Origin: Cinclus cinclus
Taxonomy: Eukaryota > Chordata > Aves > Passeriformes > Cinclidae
Assembly: GCF_963662255.1 (NCBI RefSeq)
Contig: NC_085049.1
Location: forward strand, 49,918,837 to 49,982,836
Length of the DNA: 64,000 nt
Direction of reading: 5' to 3'
In this document: piece by piece, positions 37,354 to 51,034 of the stretch
Layout of the letters: every line of letters begins with the position of its first letter
Numbering within the stretch: the stretch's first letter is position 1
Program-made: the position numbers and the translations under genes
The notes under the pieces: generated by a model
Databases searched by the model: none
Seen by the model: only the letters and a program-made list of their open reading frames with translations
Told to the model about the DNA's origin: nothing

Positions 37354-40300
37354 AGAATGTACTGGAATAGATTTATGCTCATTTTGATGGAGATACTAAT
37401 TTTATGGAAAGTTTGCTTCAAGGTCTAAACGAAACTGGGAATTTTTAATCTCCAGTCATCATTTATTCAGTAAAATAAGACATTAAATCACCCAAGTTTC
37501 TAATCATGGGGAACCAAGGTTTCATTAAATCAAATATTTCTATCAGACATAAAAATGAAGTAGATTTGAAGAGTTTTTCAAAAAATATTTCAAGCATCAA
37601 TCTCACTTCTCTTTTAATGTATATTTAAACAATTTCTTCATAGCTGCACAGCAGGTTTTGGAAGAGCAAAGAATGAGGAAGTAGCAAGTCACAGTTTACA
37701 TTGGTTTTTTTTACTATTTGCCATGCTCCCTTAAACATTATTTTACTAAACATAAACTTTTGTTTCCCTTTAATGCAAATAACAGCCTACAATAGTTTAA
37801 GAGCAAAGTATTTGATACACAGGGATATGGCACAGCAAAAAAACAAGGCTGCATACAATCTCGGAGTATTTTTAAAATAAATATAGCAGAACAAAACTCT
37901 ACTCTTCAATGATAAATCTGTGACACTGGGATTTACTCTAGTCACAAATCTTTATATAAAAAAATCCCATAAAGAATTTTACAAGTAAATAAAATGAAGA
38001 AGAACTAATTAGCCATGACACAGAATTCTGAGGAAAAAAAGAAAAAGATTCAAAATTGCAGTGGACACCCTTAGTAGCCTGAATTTTTCATCTCAGTGCA
38101 AGTATGAACGTATTCAGACGCTTCAGATTTTTACTTCCTTAACAGAAGTACAACTCTGAATCAGCTGAATATGTTCATACTTGGGACCTTAGAATATTTA
38201 GAAAATATAACTAGAAATATCAATTGTCCTTATGACATAATATTGAAAAGAATATAAAAAATACATAGAAAGAAATATATACAAGCTAGCAAACATTCAA
38301 TATCAAACATTTTATTAAAAATATTAATCAGACTGTCTTTGTGAAGGAATAAAAACCTTCAGTCTTCAGCTACATATTTCCTTAAGTGCTCCATGGACAC
38401 GTGAGTGCAGACCATGAATCCTTTCTTAAAAATTGGTGTCTTCTAAAGAACACACAGGAGGCATTCAACTTAGACAAAACACAGTGCAAGATGAGAACCT
38501 GACACTGGTGTTCTAGGATTTGTTACAGGTGGCCACATGCTAAATGGAGGGGAAAGAGAGCACAGAATTTCAGGATGTCTTTTGAAAACACCCAAGGACA
38601 TTTGGGAAGCAACACATTACTGCTGTTCAAAATCATCTCAGTGAAGAAGTCCAAAGGTGATGAATATATTTAATATATAATTTCTACATTGCACACAGTA
38701 CACTATGGTAAACATGTAAGTAGGCTTAAATCACTAAGATTTTTGTATTAAAATACTAATATCTGCAACATCGTTATCTACTGTGATGGTAGAAAAATGT
38801 ATGTTCTTTTAGTAGCCAAAATCTGAAGATTTTTCTCTGTGGTAGAATTTGTGGAAGTTGTACTAAGAAACCACTCTTTCAAATGCAGTAGTGACATTCA
38901 CCTCAAATATGTCAATAGAAATTATTGTTCTTCAGTTGTTATCTGGGAAATGCATTGAATTTTACACTTGTTCTGCTCTGTATTTTACTGAAACATGAAA
39001 TTAGTGAAAAAAGTGATGGCAATGCAAAATCAATGCTGCTGCCCTCAACATTCACATAGGATTTTAGTGCTTTTTTTTTTCCTCTGAGAACTCATATTAG
39101 AATTAATTGAGGACATAAAATGAAATGGTTATGGCAATTTAACTGACTATTTCTTGTGCTTAGTTATTTTTCACTTTGTAAAAATTTAGGCAATGAAGGC
39201 TGTAGTGCTGATGTATTAATTTTCCACTTCTTCAATTGCCATGCTACACACACTAACTCAGATGTGTAGAGAAATAAATTAATGCTGTAAAGTATATAGT
39301 ATAAGAAATAATCACCAAAAAAAAATCATCATTTTGCATCATTGCCACATTTAAAACTTAAGGGCAACAATAACTTGCTGCAGAGGTAACATTTAATTAG
39401 ATGGCTAAGGTTAAAGGCAGACTAAAAAGCGATTATATATAGCATTTAAAATTACATTTCAAATCAAGATATTTTTAATTATGTGCAACTTTGAAAAAAA
39501 GATATATTTTGCTACATTTACATAGACATTTAAACTAAAGTTCAGACCACAAAGAATATCTCTTCAGAGTCAGACATCTGCAAATCTATAGCCTACAAAG
39601 AAACTAAAAAAATTAACACGTAGGAGAGTTCAGAAAGCAGTAACTTGCAGTTGCATTCTGAGAAAATATGGTGAAAGGAGATACTATAAAAGAAGGGTGT
39701 TTCACATACTTTGCAAAAAAATGTATGCCTCAAGTCACCAGGAGATAGAAGTAATCTGCCTGGCCTTCAGAAAAAAAAAATAAGGTCCTCGGATTCCACC
39801 TATCCAAAGGTTTGATATATATAATTTCTGAATTCTGGATTGATGAAATTTTTGTAAATTGTATGTTCAAGAAATGCACATCTGTTTTTTCAAGCAAACT
39901 ATTCCTTTCACAGCACTTTCAGTCCAAAAATCACTTTGAATTGTCCTTACACAGAAAACCTAAGGCCACCAAGAAACCCCTGTAAAAAAATGCTACTACA
40001 GAATATCTCATTAGCAGTAATGATACCATAGTCATGTCTGCAGCATCCCTCATGGTCAGAGCCAAAACTGTCCTCAGCTGTAACAATTTTATTGCATTTC
40101 TTACTGTGATCTTGATTTGCCCTGAACAGCAGAAGTTTGGCAATTTATATGGTATTTGGAAGTTTTTGCTGAATAAGTGGATGCATTTCCTATGGTCCCT
40201 GGTACGGAATATAAAGAATCTGAAATTTCAAACCATCATCTCTTTTCAGTGATGTAAGTAATTTATGAATTCTTTCATAAATGCTATAAAATTAGCATTA

Positions 40301-41045
40301 GGGTACCCTAATGAATAAAGTGGCCCATTGTCAAGAAGATACCCACTGCCTAAACAGGAGAATCTATGCAGTTACATGAAGCAGTGATCTATGAACAAAA
40401 CTACTAGAAGGTCTCTGAGAGCTCCAGCAGTAAAATTCAGCCTCAAAGTCAAGTAAACTTTTGCAGAAGCAATTGTAACAATGAGGCTTTGAAATGAAGC
40501 GTGAGTGTTTTAAAATATAATCTATGTGCCAGTCGACAGTGGCAATATAATGGTATTTGGCATCTGGCAATAGCATTGGCAATTGGAGCAAATGCTGAGG
40601 AAAAGCATATGGTAGTACAGTGATATATACAGTCAAATCAGCAGTTTCTGTAATTTAATATTCTGCAATCCCAATGCTTTCTGGGTTCTTAAAGAGTATC
40701 TTTGTGGTAATAAATGTAAGTAAAGCCATATTTTTCATGCCACAGTTTCCACTAATGAGGAAAGAGGGAAAAGCCAGCATATTAACTGGAAACAAAATAG
40801 GGTTTTGGAATGGGAATGCCACTTATCATATGATTCTTATTAACACAGAAATCTGTTGCAAGGGATCGATAATTGTTTAAAATGAACAGGACAAGAATGA
40901 TGTGCCAATTAAACATAATCATAAAAAAATAATTCCAGTGTTTTATTAACTATGTATAAAACTTGATTTTACAAAAAAACCTTGGAATAAAGCTTTAAAT
41001 GTTGTTTGGGTGGGTTTTTTTGTTTTTGTTGTTTTTTTCTTTCTT

Positions 41046-41066
41046 TGGTTGGTTGGTTGGTTGGGT
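41046..41066. repeat. GGTT tetranucleotide repeat in T/G-rich tract
   Basis: Four to five GGTT units set in a longer T- and G-rich tract (about 41003-41075) on the plus strand. Confidence 0.92.
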
Positions 41067-44000
41067 GTTTTTTTTAACTGTTTGTTGAAGGCTCTTGGAA
41101 ACAGGGGCATCTGTTAATGAAAATTTCAACAGTTGTCATTTAACACTACACATTGCTGCAGAAATGGATTTAAAAGTGCCACTATGGGCCATGGTCTATA
41201 ATCTATGTACTCTTGAGTGGTGGAAGCTGCTAGCACTTGGGTTCCAGGGAACATATGGCACTCATGACTAACCTTGGTGTGCTGTTTGCATGTGTGTAGT
41301 ATAGCATACTCTTAACAGAGATTCACATTTGTAATGGTAATAGGAGTATTTCTAAAGCTGTAGAAAAAAAGTAGTTATCTTGTCAGTATTTTCAACATTA
41401 AATTGCCATTAAGATCATGAATGACAAAACCGTGAAGATAAATTTACTTCTCTTGCCAATGAGACTCACTCTTCTCAAATTAGTGTGTAAAAAGGAGGCT
41501 AGTTAGCAGATCGTTGTTCAACTTAGCAAATATTCCTACACTCACTGAAAAACATCACATTTCTCTTGAAAAATATTCACAGAACACTATTGTACCACTC
41601 AGTTTTGTTATTGGATGTCCCACTTGCAGCTTGCCTAATTGCTAACTGCAAATTATAACCCTCAGCAATAAAACTACTTGGAGAGACCATAGGTTACATG
41701 GAAGAAGCTGACAGCCAGCACAATTTTAAAAGCACCTAGGGGGTAAGCAAAAGTACCTATGTTTTACAGTAATTTTAATTAAAAACAGGAGGTAAATTTA
41801 TCAAAAATAATTGTTAACATTATCTTCTAATTATCTTGTCTACAACAGACATAATGAACAGGACATCTCCTAGTTGTGAACTAATAATGGCTTTGAGTGT
41901 AAGCAGAAATGAAAAAGAAAATGCAGGATGAACATGGAATTTTATTACTGCAGTTTTCTTGCTCCTGTCTGCACAAAAACTCACTAACAGCAATTCACTT
42001 TGGTGCTATGAGCAATCGCCCCTTTCACAATCACTAATCAGCTGCAGCAAAATAAAATATCTAGTCAAATAGCCTTATCCTCTAGCAAAACATATATTTA
42101 AAGAATTTTTAATCCGCTCTTTAATAAAATAGAAGCTTTCATAAAATATAAGCTCATAAGACGAAAACCCTTCTCTATTACCCATGTGTAACTACATGTA
42201 AGCATCAGCTACACAAGCTGAGTTCCCTCAACAGGTCCAAATGCCCACCCCAATTGCTCCAGTTACAGATGATTTCACTCCCTTTGTTATGTGTGTAATA
42301 TGCCACAAAGACTGTTTAATGAGAGCTTCGTTGCCACCTAATGATGAAATACTACAGTTGTTCTCTTCCAGCTTTGGGATTTTTAAATACAAGAATATTT
42401 CCAATAAGTACTCTTGAATGTCTGCAGCTTCTCACTGTTGCTGTGTCAGAGCCACAACCACAAGCTCTTAGGGAGAGGGAATATTTTAACACACACATTT
42501 CTGCTACCTTTTATCTGAAACTTGTCATATACCTAAATGTAATTTGTTAAATCAGGGAAGTAATTTACTGTCATTATTTTATGTATAGATATAGTCCTGT
42601 ATATAGTACACTCTTAGAATAAGTATGAGAAAATGCATATGAAAGAAAATACTAATTCCCCTGAGAGAACAGACACCAAGACAGGACTATAGAAATTACT
42701 GAAACCCATATATTCAATTCCCCAAGAAACTAAGCCCATTTATTTTCATATATAATACAATAAAATTTTAAAGCATTTTATTGCCTGTGTATTCACTGTG
42801 GAATTTAGCACAACGAAAACTAGACTTAAAAACTGCAGCGGTCTAATTGATTTTGTCTTACTCGAATAACTAATTGTGTGAAAAGTACCTGAACTCTTGT
42901 TCAAATGCATAACTGTTTGAAAGCAATCCACTTGTTCTCTTCCACATCTCTTCCCATTTCACTCTTTTTCCATTATTACTGAATTGAATTTCAGCTTTAC
43001 CAATCTCTCAGAGGAAAGTGGAATAACAATATCCAGATTGTGTTAATGGTCATGTTATGCTTGATTGATTCAGTGTCCTTCTAAATGTCTTCAGTGTCGT
43101 GTAGACACAAATATTGTTCAACATTTCTAAGGATTTGGGCAAGAAAAGCTATGGAAGTCCTCTTTCAATTTAATTTCATTATGCATGCTTTTATTCCTTA
43201 CTGTCAAAAAAGTTTCACTAAATTTTCAAAACACCAAATAGCAAGGCAATTCCCTAAAGACCTGGTCCTATGCCCAGCGCAGTGAACTTGGATTTAATTG
43301 GATGATGAGCTGGAGGGATTGGAGGAGTGTGATGTATCTCAGTTGGCTCAACTGACCAAAAGGACTACTTGCTATTTAATAAAACCTAGCGCAAATAACA
43401 GAATACACAATATAGTGTAACTATATTATTTGAACACAACTTTTCAGGATCCTGCTGAAAAAAGAATCTTATTTTTTAACAGATGAAGTGAAGTTACTTC
43501 AGAGAGCAAAGGGATGAATCATATTAATAGTTCTATAGTTTATCATACTTATATAAAAAAGAAGTAATAATACATTAATTGAAGATCCTGTTTCTAAGAG
43601 GTAACTTTAAGAAAATACCTTTTCCAGTTTAAATTAGTTAAAAATACTTTAGTAGTCTCTACTTTACATTATCACACATTATTCTGAATTATGGGTCTTA
43701 AACTTTTCAAGAATTGTTTGGTAGCGTTTTAGACTGTGGCTTCTTTCAGTGTTTGTCTTAACCCTGAATAAAATGACACCAGGAAATGGCCATAACCCAA
43801 ATAGTTTTAATCCAACTTGCTTATCTGGTTTATTTTTAACAGTGTTAAAAGCACATGTCAGGTGGGTTGAGAACATGAGGGGAAGGGTAAAGTCACCAGC
43901 AGACTCCAGTTTTTATATTATCTGGCCTCAAAATCACCTCTCTAGGGTGCAAACTTTCTTTCTATATGTGTGTAGTGTACAGCTGTTAAATACAAACATG

Positions 44001-44607
44001 TTTTTCTGATCACCCTTTCAAACAAAAGAGAACATTCTGCAAACAGGAAAAAATATCTCTTGTCCAGGTTGGCAATAGTTACATGGCACCACAGTATACC
44101 ATGATACACTGGAATTAAAAGGGAAGAGACAAACCTACAATTCAGTCATCCATAATCCTTCCTGCATCAATGTCAACGTTTATATAATGAGTATATATAC
44201 ATGTGTGTGTGTTTTACTTAATTATATAGTAAAATGGAAATTCAGGTTATTGAATTATTTATAGTATTTGACATATTTGTTGGTTCGCTCCTTTTTCAAG
44301 TCCAATAAAAAATTTTGGAATCTGTCACTAGCTCTTAGATTTTGGATTGCTCACAAGGGAAGAGAAGGAGGGAATACATCAGTAAACAGAAGGTTGTATT
44401 AATCTCACAACCACCTTAAACAAGCCTCACTGAGAAGCTTACTCAGAATGTAATTTTTCTTTAGTTTTGTTTCATTTTGGTTTTGTTTGTCTGTTTGTGG
44501 TTTTTTTAGGTTTTTTTCTAACACTTTTGAAGAAAGTGACAGGGAACACATGGGACAGAATATTAGAGAAATTTAATCTCAAAAGGGGAGAAAGTGTTTT
44601 ATGTTAC

Positions 44608-44682
44608 CTCCTGGTTAGCAGCAGCTAGTTCTTCTTCCAGTGCAGAGACTCTTTCTAAAGAAACCCTCAGTCGTTCCCTTAC
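44608..44682 (-). CDS. PPFIA2: PPFIA2 exon: short coiled-coil exon
   Basis: This 75-nt exon (25 codons, phase 0 to 0) reads VRERLRVSLERVSAL followed by EEELAAANQE, about residues 191 to 215. It has a clean heptad pattern with Leu and Val at core positions. The acceptor is TTCTTCTAG|GTA and the donor GAG|GTAACA. The exon is isolated between introns of about 9.7 and 17.8 kb. It is too short for an ORF scan and was found by reading the minus strand for the expected continuation between ALDEK and IVALREQ. Confidence 0.94.
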
Positions 44683-46297
44683 CTAGAAGAAAAATCAAAA
44701 TATATGCAGTAACGTAATTTCTATTAGTCTTTAAAGATTATATAATCTGCCATATGCTCTACTGTATGCCCTGTCACTCCATTTGCAGGCATGTGTGTTG
44801 CATCCTTTCATGAGACATACTGTGTAGTAAACATTTAAACCTAACTATAAGAAAACTTAACCCATTAAAATAGGTGTCAATCTTTAAATGTCACACTGCT
44901 GTTCCACAGTCTGCCTGTAATTTTATGGAATACACAGCAAATGAAAATATATTAAGACCACATTAGGCATAAAAATAAAATTTTCACAAACATCTTTTAC
45001 AAAGGATAAAGAGAAAAACATTTGCAGTTTTCTAAAGTTCACTCCATGGAAGATAACTAATCTGTTTATAGTAACTGAATGCAATAAATTAATTGAAAAA
45101 TAACCTGTAGCATTGCCTTCAGGCGCATATACTAGAGATGTTTTGTATCACCATGCATTTCTTTCAGTTTTGCAAAAAGTCATAAACAATGTGTACTCTC
45201 ACAAGTAGAAAATTACTCTGTTTGCACCAGTTTAACAAATAACCTATTCTGTTCCAAGGATGACTGTGATCTCATTTATTATTATTACTAGTATTTTAAT
45301 TATTGTTAAATATTGATTATTAATAGTTAATAATAAATGAATACTAAATGTGTCTGAAGGCACAGTCACAGATGTTTTGAGTGCTTTAGCTCCTTGTCAG
45401 CTGGTGTGGCTCATGTAACCTAACCTAGCAATGCTGCTGCAGTCTCCCAGTACAACCAAAGGCAAATCAGACCTGAAGTGACTTCCAGTGCTGTGTGTGA
45501 TTCTCTTTCCTGACTGTTTAGGGACCCTTTGATTATCCTAATCTACAGAACTTCATTAGGCACCTCATAATAAATGAGTTCATAACCTGGCTAATCAGTC
45601 AACACTCAAAGTGTATTTCTTTACATGTTCCAGCTACACCGCAGCAATGCTGTTCCAGCTGCTGATCCACAGGTGTTTAAGGCTATTAGCAATATTTGTA
45701 GGGTAAGGTAGCATACTCTTTTACACCAAGAGATGTAGCTGGAAAATAAAGCAAAACAAAATCAGTCTTTCATTTACAAAGAAACATGACATATTTTCAT
45801 TGTTCTCACATCCTTGGCAGATACAGGAGATCCTAAAACAGCTGTATATGTCCCGATGCTTTCATATTTTTTTCCAGTGATAGTTCTTAGTCTAACAAAT
45901 ATTACCTTTCCTTACACACTTCATTTTCATTTACTATTGATAGAAATGAGATTTTCAAACAGATTCACTATATCCCAAGAATGGATTAGAATTTAGTAGA
46001 TGAAAATTAGTTAACAAAATTGTAACACTTCATGTTCACTTGACTTTAAAACTGGCTACATCTAAAGATGAAATACATATTCAGGAAATGAACACTTAAA
46101 AATAAAAGCATTCACCCTCTCCAACAAATGCAAATATAGTTTGAATGCAGTACTTTGAGGCTTTTGTTTCTATTTACATAGTTTATTTAAAACAACTGGT
46201 GAGGAGTGTATGACCTGTCTTCAAGAGACCTGATTTCAACTTCTCTAACCAGAATGGGAGCAGATATACAACGGCCTCTTTACAAAAGTCTCAGATT

Positions 46298-46299
<2 letters not shown>

Positions 46300-46338
<39 letters not shown>
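46300..46338. repeat. Pure TA dinucleotide array, 39 bp
   Basis: An uninterrupted AT alternation in the 9.7-kb intron. It yields a spurious Ile-Tyr repeat open frame. Confidence 0.97.
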
Positions 46339-46341
<3 letters not shown>

Positions 46342-46952
46342 AAACATGGGAAAATTACAATCATGTTTCTGTCTTCAATTCCTTTGGCTGTAAGCACTGC
46401 CTTGGGAAAAGATGATTGAGAGAAAATTCACAAGCAAGAAGTTGTTAAAAGTCAAGATGAACTACAATGAGTTGGCAACTTGAATTTTTTTTTCTGAAAC
46501 CTCCATGTATTCAAGCCCAAGTGTTGTATAAAGGAGAATGTATTTTAAAAAATACATTATAATATGTCTAAGACTGACATTCACTTTGAAGTGTGCTAGA
46601 ATTTGCAAACCAACTAGGCCACATTAATGAGGATGTCACATCTCTACAAGGAACTGGAATCAGAAGAATTATCCTTAAACTTTACACACTGTGGCACTGT
46701 AGAACTGAATCTTCGTGGGCTTTATACAGCCATTTTACAGCTTGTAAATAACAATCCCTCTAAACAACAGACAACTCTGGAGTCACAATTTTTGCATGGC
46801 ACTTCAGCAAAACTAGGGAGAGAAATAATGTTTCTATTCTGACTATTGAGCTATTATATTCAAAGACATTTCATTCTTGGCCTATTGTCAGTGACAACAT
46901 TGAGCATTACCAGTGTAACACAGAGCAACAGTTGGAAGTTGTTTCCTTTGTC

Positions 46953-46980
46953 CTGCCTTGCCTTGCCTCACCTCACCTTC
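46953..46980. repeat. CCTTG/CCTCA pentanucleotide run
   Basis: Tandem CCTTG units drift into CCTCA units; five copies in all in the 9.7-kb intron. Confidence 0.85.
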
Positions 46981-47433
46981 CTTCCACATACATAGTTAAT
47001 ACAGTGCCTTTTTAAATAATGACCTAACCAAAATTGCAGCCTGATGACTCTTATTTGTTCTCTGAATCTAACTGTTGCTAAAGGAACTGAAATAAACTCT
47101 GCCTTGGCACAGAAAATATCTTTTTATCCTTTCATCTGACCAGTGAACAACAAATTCAGATTCACACTTTCCATAGTAACATTGGAAAGGCTGCAACAAA
47201 TTCTTCATTTTCAAACATAAATAACAGCTGTTAAAGTAGAGGGAGGTCTTTGATTCCATTAGTAAAAAAATGAAAAGCTACATCAACACTCTGATCTGAA
47301 GGAGAAATTTACTCTGGTTTAAAATCCAGAAGCTTCAACTTTATTTCTCATGTTACATTTCTTTCTCAGTCATATACGAATGTATTGCAAAGGATTTTTT
47401 TATTGGACTCTGTCTTAAAATTCATGATTACAG

Positions 47434-47469
47434 CAAAAAAAAAAAAAAAAGGAAAAAAAAAAGAAAAAA
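47434..47469. repeat. A-rich run
   Basis: Three A blocks (16, 10 and 6 long) broken by GG and G. It is not preceded by a recognisable retroposed gene. Confidence 0.92.
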
Positions 47470-47911
47470 TCTCAAATAGAACCATCCTAAATTTTGAGAG
47501 ATGCAGGAAAGGTTGTTGTTCTGGGTCACTATCTTATTAAAGAAAAAGGAAGTGGAACAAATGCAAAGTATATTTATCTGCTTTTTTTGTTTGTTTGTTT
47601 TTTATATGATAAATGCCAATTAGTGATTGACATATTACACTGTTTCTTATTTTCTGGAAGTGACAGTAACTGAGTAACTAGGGTTAATAAGAATTATCTT
47701 AGTGAGATTATGTGTATCACTTCAGAAGTTACTCTTCTTATATTTAATATGATTCTTCATATTTTCTTGGGCACATGATTAAGCTTTACTAAAAAAAGGT
47801 TTCAGGAAGTAAGACTAATCAGATGTCCACTGATCTAACAGAAATGCTATAATAAAGGACAAATACCTAGAGAATAGAAGGCTCTAGGGATAATTTATAG
47901 CACTGTCCAGT

Positions 47912-48238
47912 TTCTAAAGGGGCTTATAAGAGAGATGGAGAGGGTCATTTTACAAGGGCAGGTAGTGACAGGACAAGGTGGAAGGGATTTAAACTGTAAG
48001 AGGACAGATTTAAATTAGTTATTAGGAAGACAAATTTTACTGTGAGGATGGTGAGACACTGGAACAGGCTGCCCAGAGCAGTTGTGGATGTCCCATGCCT
48101 GGAAGTGTTCAAGGCCAGTTTGGATGGGGCCTTGAGCATTACAGACCAGTGAATGGTGTTCCTAACACAGCAGGGGGTTCAGACTAGGTGATTTTTATTT
48201 ATTTCTTCCAACCAGAAACATTTTGTGATTTTATGATT
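47912..48238 (+). mobile_element. CR1 LINE 3' copy
   Basis: About 330 bp with the full CR1 3' order: TTTTACAAGGGCAGGTAGTG, ACAGGACAAGG, GTGAGGATGGTGAGACACTGG, AACAGGCTGCCCAGAGCAG, CCTGGAAGTGTTCAAGG, TTTGGATGGGGCCTTGAGCA, ending near the GATTTTATGATTG terminal repeats. It is 5'-truncated, as most CR1 copies are. Confidence 0.88.
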
Positions 48239-49620
48239 GTAGTGTCACAGGCACGGCAGGAAAGAGTTGCTCTCTCCATGTTTGAGGGTGTAGCTAACAT
48301 ATGCCCAGATGACTGGGTATTCTTCTGGCTTTTAAATGCGACCACATTATCTTTAAATGTAACATAGTCAATGTCACGTTAGCACTGCTGTCAGTGCAAA
48401 ATATCACCCATCTTTCTCTGTCTCCTAGCAACTGCTTCCTACTTTTTTACTTGCTGTCAAATTCTTCATTCTCTTCAGATCTGCAGCCCATAAAGAGCTT
48501 TTAAAAAAACACTTACATGCTAGAATTAAATCACTTTTTATCCATTTATTCTATTGAATAAAAGTTCTCCTGGTTACCTGCTAATGAATAGAAAGATAGT
48601 GACAATGCTGACATAAATAGGCTAATTTTGTTTGCAAGAATATTAAATATACTTTTCTGCCATTAATTAATCTCAAGAGAACAAGCGGGTTTTTTGATTC
48701 TTAGCCAAGACAGTAAGATCTGGTAGCTGCTTTCCACTGTGAAGATCAACTGGACACTTTTCTTACAACACTGACCAAAAAGCTGGGTTTGGAGAAGTTG
48801 TTTCTTTCTTCTTTCCAAATGCCCATTTTAAAAGTTGAACCCAAAGTTTAAAGCAAAATAGGAAAAATGTCTGCAGGACAACAAGCATGTTGAAATAGAT
48901 AGAAGTCAAAAACAGAACTACAGAATGGCACAAGTAACATAATAATTTTTCTACCTTTTGTTCTTCCTGAATTGCATATAAGGACTATGTATTTCCTGAC
49001 CTACTCAATGTCTATTCTAACCATGAAGTTAACATAAGCTTCTATTTTTATTCAGCTCTAATAATTTCTAGGAAATATTGTCTTCACTTGCTCTTTTATA
49101 AACAATTCCATATATATATTCATATATAATATCACAATATATTTTGTAGTGCTGTCTTACACTGTTTCCACAACTTTTAATTGCATGAAAAAAGCCCACA
49201 AAGGTATGAGCTACTTAACAGCAGTAAGAGAAGTGTTTGAGACCAGTAGCATTAAGAATGACAGGGTGAATAACTGAAGGGAGGTTTCCACTCTATGGAT
49301 AGTGCTGAAAATTTTACCTGACTTATACAATAACAAAAGCTGTAAGAAATGTTAAGTCAGAATTTCACATTGGTCCTAGCCCAAAGCACTCCTAAGTTCT
49401 AGTGTTTAAAACTTCACTTTTTTTAACAATGCTCATTGTTTGTGAGATGTAACCTAACCTTACACTTAGGAAAAACAGTCACTGAATTTAACTTCTCACA
49501 TGATGAAAATTTAAAATTGTTAGGAGAACTGCCCATGTGTTTTGGTTCTATATTTCTAAAAATGTTAGTATCATTACATAATTTTTTTTTAGAAAATATG
49601 TATAGTTTCTGCAAAAATTA

Positions 49621-49650
49621 ATAATTAATAATAATAATAATAATAATTAA
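49621..49650. repeat. AAT/ATA trinucleotide repeat
   Basis: An ATTAAT start followed by about seven ATA units in the 9.7-kb intron. Confidence 0.93.
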
Positions 49651-51034
49651 AGTTAGTGTGGTATCCATTTCATTTGCTGTGACACAACTTATCCAAGGAG
49701 ACATAATGAGATCTTTCAGAGGGACACTTGTAATGGTAAACATTGCTAAACTAAACTTAACTGTTATTATCCCCAGGCCCTAAAATAATAGTTCTCACAA
49801 AATACATTAAAACTGCAAAACCAGTCTGTGAAGACTTTTGTTTGGCACTACTAAGATCTCATACAGACCATGGGGTAAGACTAAGTCATACTCTTACCAC
49901 TTCCTGCTTACTAGGAGGTACCTACTGGGTTCAGCCCAGCAGGACTGGCTCTCTTACATGGGAAACTCATATCAAGATTTCATTCTCCAGGGCTGTGGCA
50001 TGTAGATAATGAGAAGGATCCTGAAGGAGCTGTCAGACTCTGAAAAAACTGCAGTGACAGCCATGTTTTCTCAGAATAATGCAATTACAGCTGTGATCTC
50101 TCTGTGGTGATCCATCTTTCAGACAAAAGGGAAAGGCAAAGCCCAGACTCCACATAATAGGTAGCAAGTCAATAGACTTTGATGTAAGGTATCACTCCTG
50201 GTTCTTTTTATACTTAAGCAGGCCTGCTTAGAAATTTATATGTTTTATTTTTCATTTTCCAATCTGTTAGTAGGATTCATTGCATTTTCTTATAGTAATG
50301 AGGATGGTTTTGTATCTCTTGTACTGTGCATGTAGCAATCCTTTCATGATCAGTCAATTTTTGTGATAGAGCTTGTTACAACACATCAAGGAGTTTTAGT
50401 GTAGGAAGTGAAAACATGAAAGAAGATTTGCATCTAGGAATAATGTTAAGATTTTTTTCTTCATATTTCTGTAAGTTTAAAGGGCAAAACTTCTCATGAA
50501 AATATTTTGTTATGCTTTTCCATGAATGTAACAACTACATTAATAGTTTCAGTGTCAACATTTTTTGTGAAGAAAAAACTAAAGAAAAATTTACATTATT
50601 CACTTGCAAAGGATCATGATATATTTCCAGTGCACTTTTGACAGTTTTGATTGCTCTTTATCCATTAACCTACGTCAGATTTTTGTGCATTTTCTGATGG
50701 GGCACTGTTTATTTTGCTGTGGCATCAGTGCATCATAAATTGTGTTTTTTGCCTTATTTTTACAGTGAGGTTCTGTCTGCAGGCCTCCCCTGAGCACAGC
50801 AACAGCCTGTGTGTGTGAAGATTACCCACAATACAAGAAGACAAGACATACAAAAATCAAAGACAATAGACTGACTCTGTGCAGGAATGCCAAGAGACTT
50901 GATTGCTTTTTCAACTTTGAAAGGAGCAGAAGTCTGTTTTGTCCTTCTTCACGAAATAGTGGAGTTATCCTGGGAAGACCCAGGAAAGTAGAAGCTGGCC
51001 ATTATAGGGAAGGTTATAAAGTAAATCATTCATG

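Larger units (their letters stand above)
26786..44607 (-). other. PPFIA2 intron, about 17.8 kb, longest in window
   Basis: Intron between the VRERLRV and IVALREQ exons. It contains an AAATG repeat (27861-27884), a T/G-rich run (about 30719-30746), a GC-richer island (about 32440-32670), a 57-nt exon-like segment (36164-36220), the composite ATTAT/TTATATTAA minisatellite (36726-36877), an AC run (37340-37353), a perfect 18-bp palindrome (40296-40313) and a GGTT repeat (41046-41066). No intact mobile element was recognised over nearly 18 kb. Confidence 0.8.
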
